Source: Planctomycetota bacterium (lineage in GTDB: Bacteria; Planctomycetota; Phycisphaerae; Sedimentisphaerales; Anaerobacaceae). From it: DNA of 44,597 bases. The stretch covers positions 1-44,597 of the forward strand of contig JACNGQ010000249.1 in the NCBI GenBank assembly GCA_014384025.1, in the 5' to 3' direction. Shown in pieces: positions 10,078-16,490 of the stretch (position 1 is the first letter of the stretch; every line of letters begins with the position of its first letter). The notes below the pieces were generated by a model, which worked only from the letters and a program-made list of their open reading frames with translations, was not told the DNA's origin and searched no databases. The position numbers and the translations under genes were made by a program.

Positions 10078-10246
10078 GATCCCATTAGAGTTTAAGGCCC
10101 TCTAACGGGACAAGGCTTGGCTTTCTGGCCTGTAACTTCGCCTGCTGGCGATTTGAGTTAGCCATCTGGCTAATATATGACCCCGACAGGGAAGCAGGTG
10201 AGCTACCATCGAGGATAAACTACCCTCCGTTGGCTTTTTAGCCAAC
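10078..10246. repeat. Cluster of short perfect or near-perfect hairpins
   Basis: Four inverted repeats occur within 170 bases. CCCATTAGAG (10080-10089) faces CTCTAACGGG, a 10-base stem with one G-T pair. CGCC-TGCT-GGCG is at about 10139-10150. TTAGCCA-TC-TGGCTAA is at 10158-10173. GTTGGCT-TTTT-AGCCAAC is at 10229-10246. No reading frame spans them convincingly. They may be a structured repeat element or a relic of a mobile element. The last hairpin could also act as a terminator, but it lacks a following T-run on either strand. Confidence 0.55.
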
Positions 10247-10584
10247 AGAGTGTATTATAACATATTTTTTGCGAAAAATCAAAGGAAAACGGTTTTAAAT
10301 CTACTTGACTCATAACTGTATACATTATGTTCGTAAGTCGTTGTGGAAAAGGGAGATAAAAAATTTTGAAAATTAGATTTTTGTTTTTAAGAGTGAGCGT
10401 TTTGAAACGAAAATTAAAAACCAAATGTAAAAAGCAAAATTGAGGAAGCCCTTCGGGCATCTAATTTAATAGATTTCTAACATTAGAAAATTAGAGATTA
10501 ACAGGGATTTGGGGGGGGTGAGCGTTTTTCTTTGGTTTTTAGCGTTTTTTGACGAAAATTGTACGGTTTTTCGCACCACTTTGA
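10247..10584. other. AT-rich spacer downstream of the KAP gene
   Basis: This low-complexity sequence is rich in A- and T-runs. It contains a small GCCC-TTC-GGGC hairpin near 10448-10458, a run of eight or nine G near 10511, and two similar segments, GAGCGTTTT...ACGAAAATT, at about 10393-10420 and 10521-10560. No gene was seen. An 85-codon minus frame here (MPEGLPQFC...) resembles translated dispersed repeats and has no support. Confidence 0.45.
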
Positions 10585-13500
10585 CTAATTTCTCGGTGTC
10601 TTAGTACCAATTTTTTCAGCAAACTCCAATAAGGCTTTATCCTCAGACAGTTCTGTCTTTTGTCTAATTTTATCTTTTAAATCGACAGAATCATCACCAG
10701 ATTTTTTAATTATCTCTGCTATTCGCTCGCCATCTTTCAGAATCAAGTCGAGACAATCCTTGTCATCGATTACAGGTGTTAGGATCCTTCGGGTCACATC
10801 ATCTGCCCTTTTTGTTAACTGCCCATAATCTAATAATTTATGAAAAAAGAAAACAAATAACTCAGGTGAAATATCTACATTAATTATAAATATATCCCTT
10901 ATGTCTTTTAGAGTAGATTTTAAACTGTTTTTATTTATTTTTTCGTAAATAACATTATTCTTTTGAGACGGCACACCAGTCTTGGTATTAGCAATGTCCT
11001 TCAAATTGCTTTTATATGCATAAATAGTGCTTCCTGGTAGTTTTTTAATTTTATTTCCTTTTAACAGCCAGTAAGTTGAATTAAATAAATACGAATTCTC
11101 ATCTTTAAGCATACTAATCCATTCATCTTTGGTCACTGATTCCATATGCTCAATAAAAATATTAATTATCAAATTAGATAGTTCGCAATTCACTTCTATA
11201 GCGTGTTCGAAAAACTCGATATCTTGGATTATGTTCGTTATATTATCTGAATTTATTCTTTCTTTTGCACTATTCCTCCAACCATCCAATACTTTAATCA
11301 GTTCTTCAGGATCAACCGCAATAGCCTCGTAAATATCTTTAAAGCAAGGCAGAACTTTTACAATGTCCATTAGTGATGTCTCAGATGGATTTATAGTAAG
11401 CTCTTTAGCTACGTTTCTTAATAAGCTACTGTTCCAGTCTTTAGCTTCTAGAAGGATGTCTCCATAGTTAACAAAATACTCGATTCTCTTAGAAATATTT
11501 TTAACCAATTGATTATCAGTCTGATTTATAATCGCCTGTGAAATACCTCCTCTATCACCCCAAGAATGACCTTTCGCCATTCTCATTGCTATTAGATCAT
11601 AGTATCCTTCAGTGTCTTTTTCTGCCGTTTGTAGTAGTGTGTGAATTAGATTGTCATTAGGTATTGGTTTAATGGGCTTTTCAGTAGCAATAGCCTTGTA
11701 CAACGCATACACATTCGAGCAATTGACATTTGTAATAGATGGTATTACGTTTTCTATTTTATCTATCACAGAAGAAAATTCGTACTCTTTCTTAGTAAAA
11801 GCCAAATTACTGTAATCGTAATCAACTAATTTATCTGGTAATTTTTCAGCTATAAAATCATTTAGTTCTGATTCTTCACATACCAATTTATATTTTTTAT
11901 AATTTCTTTGCGCTTTTCGGAGATACTCCAAGAATACTTCAGGGGAAATTCTTTTTCTATGAAGTTTAGAAAATACATCGAAATTTATGCTGTTTTCTTT
12001 CAGATACTCACTTAAAGAGTCTATCGCTTCATAATATTTTCCCCCATCAAATTTGTCAAAGTTGCAAATCCCATCTATCCAATAGGTTAGAAATAAATCT
12101 AAGGATTCTCCAGACAGGTTTTTTATCAGTGCTTGATGAGTAATATTTAATTCCTGTTCTCCGATGGGGATCTGCTTACAATGCTCACCTAAAATGTTCC
12201 AAAGTGAAGCCAGCCTATTTTTCACTGAATCCTCTTCTGAAAAATCCTTGTCAAGCTGATCTAATATTATTGCGGCATTCTCAATGTCAGCAGTACCTCT
12301 GCGCAGTACTTGCTCCAAAATGTCTAAGAAATGAATATGTTGAGTTAACTCGTTGAGTTTTTCACCATCTTGATTTCTTATTGATATCTCTATTTCTCTG
12401 GTCAGTGTTACCTGACTTGCAGAAGTTAACGGAACATTATAAACTAATGCCGCTATACTATCTTGCAGATATTTATCTGAGCTAAATAATGCTTTGTCTG
12501 TTTTCAAAAAACTCATATTAATAATTTTACCAACAGGATTTTCAAGTATCTCTTTTTTCGTTGATACAAATACAGCTATATATCTTAATTTGATTTCATC
12601 TTTTACGATGCTCTTGATTGAAACCAACTCGTTTATAAATGCTATGATATCTCTTGGTGTAATATGGTCATGGTGAGAATCAAAAATTCTTTTCACGACT
12701 TCTCTTTCAGAGTTTAAATCTGAAAATGCTTCTTTGAATTTTATATCGAAAAACCGTTGCCAATCGGTCAGGACTGGAGGAGGAACTGTGAATATTACTG
12801 AAAAAGTCTTATTGATAAATTGGTTGGAGACTTCGCCGTTTTCGCTAAAAGCTGCTTTTAAATGTTCTCTGTCAAAAGTAACTACGGCCCATATTTTTTT
12901 AAACTGATTTTCAGAAAAAAATGTATGAATAGATGACCATAGTCGCTTTACTTTCTCAGGCGGCAATCTATCCATGTTATCGAAAACGACAATCAAGTCT
13001 TTTTCTAAATCTTCAGACAAGTCATTCATCCATGTTTGAAATTCACGAATAGAAGGCTCCTTTTCTGAAATCATTACATGAGTTGTCTCTTCTATTTCCT
13101 TCCCTTTGTATAAATATAACAAGTCGGTTATCTTTAACTGTTTTTTCTTGTTCAACAAAACTATAACCCAAATGGCTATGGCTAATAATAATGGGAGTGA
13201 AGTAAAAAGAATCTTTACAAAAACAATAGAATTGCTAGTAGTCTCACCAGAAGTGATAGCAGCAGGATTATCAAAAGCATCAGAAATTTGTTTGAATATG
13301 GGTGTTAAAAACGTAACCAAGGCCAAGGTAATAACAGCCCAGCTTAAACGAGGTATGGTCCTAGTGTTTGTTTCTCTTTTTCTTGCCAATAAGGTTTTTA
13401 ATTTTGAATTCCAGTCGCTCGATTTTATAATCTTGTTTTTAGAAAGGTTTTCGGTCAGACCTTCCAGAAAAGATCTTCTTTGTAAGTCTTCCTGATAACT

Positions 13501-13740
13501 CCATGCATCGTATGTAAATACATGATGTGTTTTTTTTAATAATCCCTCTAATATTTTTATCAAGTTTGATTTACCAGAACCCCAAACTCCATCAAGCCCA
13601 ATAAGTTTTCCTTGAATACTGTTGTTTGTTATTAACTCGGCAATGCTTTCCGCAATCTTTTCTTGAGATTTGCCAGCAAATAAATCTTTACCTTGTGGGC
13701 TAATATCAATATACTTTGGTTCGGGTTGTTCTTTATCCAT
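10585..13740 (-). CDS. KAP-family P-loop NTPase, membrane-anchored; candidate phage-defence protein
   Basis: A 1051-residue protein numbered from ATG 13740; the frame opens four codons earlier at a TTG. The KAP NTPase hallmarks are present: Walker A GVWGSGKS near residue 51, two transmembrane helices (about 133-150 and 173-196) inserted between Walker A and Walker B, and Walker B LIVVFDNMDR at about 249-258 followed by LPPEKVKRLW. A helical region and a long helical C-terminal half of unknown fold follow. KAP proteins include animal Kidins220/ARMS and plasmid F PifA, which excludes phage T7. The TM insertion places the NTPase on the inner membrane with the catalytic part in the cytosol. The gene is visibly more AT-rich than parE-parC and is flanked by repeats, which suggests horizontal acquisition. 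No partner gene is adjacent, so a single-gene defence role is plausible but inferred. Confidence 0.85.
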   Translation of the reverse strand: MDKEQPEPKYIDISPQGKDLFAGKSQEKIAESIAELITNNSIQGKLIGLDGVWGSGKSNLIKILEGLLKKTHHVFTYDAWSYQEDLQRRSFLEGLTENLSKNKIIKSSDWNSKLKTLLARKRETNTRTIPRLSWAVITLALVTFLTPIFKQISDAFDNPAAITSGETTSNSIVFVKILFTSLPLLLAIAIWVIVLLNKKKQLKITDLLYLYKGKEIEETTHVMISEKEPSIREFQTWMNDLSEDLEKDLIVVFDNMDRLPPEKVKRLWSSIHTFFSENQFKKIWAVVTFDREHLKAAFSENGEVSNQFINKTFSVIFTVPPPVLTDWQRFFDIKFKEAFSDLNSEREVVKRIFDSHHDHITPRDIIAFINELVSIKSIVKDEIKLRYIAVFVSTKKEILENPVGKIINMSFLKTDKALFSSDKYLQDSIAALVYNVPLTSASQVTLTREIEISIRNQDGEKLNELTQHIHFLDILEQVLRRGTADIENAAIILDQLDKDFSEEDSVKNRLASLWNILGEHCKQIPIGEQELNITHQALIKNLSGESLDLFLTYWIDGICNFDKFDGGKYYEAIDSLSEYLKENSINFDVFSKLHRKRISPEVFLEYLRKAQRNYKKYKLVCEESELNDFIAEKLPDKLVDYDYSNLAFTKKEYEFSSVIDKIENVIPSITNVNCSNVYALYKAIATEKPIKPIPNDNLIHTLLQTAEKDTEGYYDLIAMRMAKGHSWGDRGGISQAIINQTDNQLVKNISKRIEYFVNYGDILLEAKDWNSSLLRNVAKELTINPSETSLMDIVKVLPCFKDIYEAIAVDPEELIKVLDGWRNSAKERINSDNITNIIQDIEFFEHAIEVNCELSNLIINIFIEHMESVTKDEWISMLKDENSYLFNSTYWLLKGNKIKKLPGSTIYAYKSNLKDIANTKTGVPSQKNNVIYEKINKNSLKSTLKDIRDIFIINVDISPELFVFFFHKLLDYGQLTKRADDVTRRILTPVIDDKDCLDLILKDGERIAEIIKKSGDDSVDLKDKIRQKTELSEDKALLEFAEKIGTKTPRN

Positions 13741-14568
13741 AATCTCGCTCAAATTGAACTACTATTCATACAATTCAGAAGAAAATATTGAAAAATCACC
13801 CATTTTTTCTATTCTACATTTCATTATCAAACCACAAACCCGCAATTCCCGACAAAAATTTCATATCTCGTATTTTGTGAATCGTATTTCGTGTTGTTTC
13901 CGCTCCCTGTTGCTTCACGCCTTATAGAGGTAAAATAACATAAAGAAAGTAAAAATGCAAAAGGAAATTTAGAGAATTTGTTAATTGGAGATTGGAGATT
14001 GCCGCCCGTAGTTTAATTTTGAGTGTTGAGTTTTTAGTTTTTAGAGAGGATTTTAGATTTCAGAATCGTTGGCTTTCATTTGTATATATGTATGAATGAA
14101 TCAGCGCGTGTACCAGATCCCTCCACTCGGCTGTGCCTCGGTCGGGATGACATGGGGGGGAATTTAGTTAATTAGAGATTTGTTAATTGGAGAAAATAAG
14201 GGCAACCACGCGGGATTGCCCCTACATTGAATAATGCAATTGTACAGAAACGTCTTGAGGGCGGTTCACGAACCGCCCCTACAGCAATAATGGCAAGGCC
14301 TTTCAAATGATTATTTTGGTGATAGAAAATGGCCGACATGGTTTGTTGAAACTGCCATAAATTGTTGCTATTTCACTGAGATTTCTATAATATAGTATTT
14401 CAAGTTTTCAGGAGAGTTTCTGTGAAGTGTAAATGGGAAATCCCAGTTGATAATAAATCCTCATATTATCTGATCAGTCCTACTCGGTGGAAATTAAATT
14501 TTCTACCAGTTATGAAGTTCCGGTGATTCACTGAGATCCATAAGATTGAATAGAAAGAGAGAAATCCT
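13741..14568. other. Repeat-rich non-coding region upstream of the KAP gene
   Basis: About 830 bases without a credible gene. It contains a degenerate TCGTATTTTGTGAATCGTATTTCG motif (about 13866-13890), repeated TTAATTGGAGA segments (about 13980-14190), a segment with CTCGGCTGTGCCTCGGTCGG (about 14124-14145) and two REP-like palindromes. It should also include the KAP promoter near 13750-13900 and the promoter of the oxidoreductase at 14569. The style fits an accessory-DNA boundary. Confidence 0.5.
14200..14282. repeat. Pair of REP-like palindromes ending in GCCCCTAC
   Basis: The first element (14200-14225) is GGGCAA...TTGCCC with an imperfect centre, followed by CCTAC. The second (14259-14282) is a perfect GGGCGGTTC-AC-GAACCGCCC palindrome, 9+2+9 bases, followed by the same CTAC tail. 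The shared tail and orientation mark them as two members of one dispersed palindromic family. They may be mobilised by a REP-associated transposase elsewhere; none is encoded here. Confidence 0.7.
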
Positions 14569-15894
14569 ATGAGCATTGACAAAAGTACGAAACTCACGCG
14601 ACGTCGGTTTCTGAGGCGAGGAGTAATGGCAGCAAGTGCGATTGCGCTGCCTTATTATGTCCCGGCCTCGGTGCTGGGGCGTGGTGGAACTATTTCGCCA
14701 AGCGAACGAATCGTGATGGGCGGAATTGGAATGGGCGGCCGCGGTTCTTATGATTTGGGTTGGATGTTGAACGAGCCGGATGTTCATTGGGTTGCCGTCT
14801 GTGATGTCCTAAAAAGCCGGCGTCAAGCGGCCAAGAACATTGTGGACAGTAAATATGGCAATAAGGATTGTGCCGTGTATGGCGATATCCGTCAGTTCCT
14901 GGCCGAGCGGACGGATGTGGATGCCGTGTTGATTGCCACCGGCGACCGCTGGCACGCGCTGGCTTCGATCATGGCCATGCGGGCCGGCAAGGATGTCTAT
15001 TGTGAGAAGCCGGCTTGCCTCACGATGGCGCAGGGGAAAATGGTCGTGGAGACCGCGCGCCGGTATTGCAGGATCTATCAAACCGGCGCCCAACGGCTCA
15101 GCGAGGGGAATCACGTGTTTGCCATAGAAATGGCCCGATCCGGCCGTTTGGGCCAGATTCATACTGCTTACGCCGACATTCGCTGGCGCGATGGGTGGCG
15201 TCACGACTGGTTGCCAGCGGAACCGGAACCACCCAAGGATGAACTGGACTGGGATCTCTGGCTCGGTTCATGTCCCTGGCGTCCTTACAACGGCAGTTAT
15301 GTGAAAGGAGGGTGGTATCACTTTTATGATTTTGCAACCAATGTGGCGATGTGGGGCGCGCACACGGTTGCCCAAACCTTAGCTGGACTCGACATGACAG
15401 AGGTTTTCTTCATCGAGTTCGAGTATGAAAATCCTAATGAGACGATGGTGACACGCTTATCCAACGGTGTGAAGTTGGTTCTATTCCGAGTCAGTGGCTC
15501 AGTATGGGAACCATGCCAGTATTGGTACGGTGCTTGTGGTGAGCGGTTCGATGGTCCAGAAGGATGGGTCGCAGCCGCCGACGGTTATTCGAAGCCAGAT
15601 GTTTCATCTCCGGCATTTTTGCGCAAATACAAGAAAGTGCTGACCGAATACACGGGCCGGACACAACGGAAGATGAATCACGTGCGGGATTTCTTCGACT
15701 GCATCCGGTCACGCCGACCTACGGTGGCTAATCCTGACGTTATGTATCGGGCCATGAACATCTGCCTGGCTGCAGACATCTGTGAGCAATTGAAGCGGAA
15801 CCTGAAGTTCGATCTGCACAAGGCTGAGTTTGTCGGTGATCCTGAAGCTAACCGGATGCGATCCCGCGCGATGCGCGCCCCCTACACGATCTAA
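14569..15894 (+). CDS. Tat-exported Gfo/Idh/MocA-family oxidoreductase
   Basis: A 441-residue NAD(P)-dependent sugar dehydrogenase-like protein. A twin-arginine signal TRRRFLRRG (residues about 9-17) with a hydrophobic stretch indicates export in folded form, probably with cofactor bound. The Rossmann fold starts at about residue 48 with GGIGMGGRG. The characteristic EKPACLTMAQG lies near 146. The C-terminal alpha/beta domain follows with the family WDLWLGSCPWRPYN segment. Where many relatives have a GxHHxDxxQW catalytic-type motif, this one reads GAHTVAQ, so the usual His/Asp pair may be altered. Such secreted oxidoreductases are greatly expanded in Planctomycetota, usually with unknown substrate. 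ATG 14569 follows AGAAAGAGAG. Confidence 0.87.
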   Translation: MSIDKSTKLTRRRFLRRGVMAASAIALPYYVPASVLGRGGTISPSERIVMGGIGMGGRGSYDLGWMLNEPDVHWVAVCDVLKSRRQAAKNIVDSKYGNKDCAVYGDIRQFLAERTDVDAVLIATGDRWHALASIMAMRAGKDVYCEKPACLTMAQGKMVVETARRYCRIYQTGAQRLSEGNHVFAIEMARSGRLGQIHTAYADIRWRDGWRHDWLPAEPEPPKDELDWDLWLGSCPWRPYNGSYVKGGWYHFYDFATNVAMWGAHTVAQTLAGLDMTEVFFIEFEYENPNETMVTRLSNGVKLVLFRVSGSVWEPCQYWYGACGERFDGPEGWVAAADGYSKPDVSSPAFLRKYKKVLTEYTGRTQRKMNHVRDFFDCIRSRRPTVANPDVMYRAMNICLAADICEQLKRNLKFDLHKAEFVGDPEANRMRSRAMRAPYTI

Positions 15895-16490
15895 TTTAAC
15901 ACAATCCAATTTTCTTTAGGGGAAATAGGTGGCTGTCACAATCCTGTTAACGGTGGGGCAAGCCACTTACGATTGACTATTGTCTATTGTCTATTGACTA
16001 TTGACTATTGACTATTGGGATTGGGTCCCCGCTAAGAACATGCGAGGATGACAATATTAATGACGATTGATTATTTTGATTATCCAATTTTTTTAATAAG
16101 ATAATTGATCCTTAGCTCAGCCTGGCGCATTAGCCGAGAGAGAACTTGGTCCGATAGATAGTGTATATTCTGAAATACTCCCAAGTACGCCCTATAAGAT
16201 AGAGCGCCTGTCCTGCTATAGAGCCCCATTTAGTTTTAAGAAAAGATTTTGACAGTTCCGGCATTGTTTGGCGGTCTTATAACCTCATTTTACACGATAT
16301 ATTCATCAGTGTAATTCTATTGGCAGGAAAAAGCTGCTTTTATGAATAAACTTAATAGGGCATCTAAAGAGACCTCAATCGAAAACGTGTAGTTTGATAT
16401 TGATACGTCTTATTTTGGTCGTTCAGCTAATGGTTTAATCGCATTTTGAAAAAAGGATTATTAGCTACAGTAGAAACGAAGGATTAAGAA
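15895..16490. other. Long upstream region of the hybrid kinase
   Basis: About 600 bases with no credible gene. The left part carries the heptamer array described separately. The right part (16300-16490) is AT-rich and probably contains the promoter of the kinase gene; the segment AAGGATTAAGAA just before 16491 is a plausible ribosome site. No riboswitch consensus (for example c-di-GMP class I or II) was recognised. Confidence 0.4.
15976..16017 (+). repeat. Heptanucleotide tandem array (WCTATTG)x6
   Basis: Six uninterrupted 7-base units read ACTATTG, TCTATTG, TCTATTG, ACTATTG, ACTATTG, ACTATTG. It is a microsatellite-like array of the type known as short tandemly repeated repetitive sequences. 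It lies about 80 bases downstream of the oxidoreductase stop. No spacers are present, so it is not a CRISPR array. Confidence 0.9.

Noticed and set aside
10203-10460. 85-codon minus frame near the KAP gene
   Set aside because: It lies in low-complexity repeat-like DNA spanning a hairpin, with no ribosome site. It resembles translated dispersed repeats.
15976-16017. Heptamer array considered as a CRISPR
   Set aside because: Units are seven bases with no spacers, and no cas genes are present.
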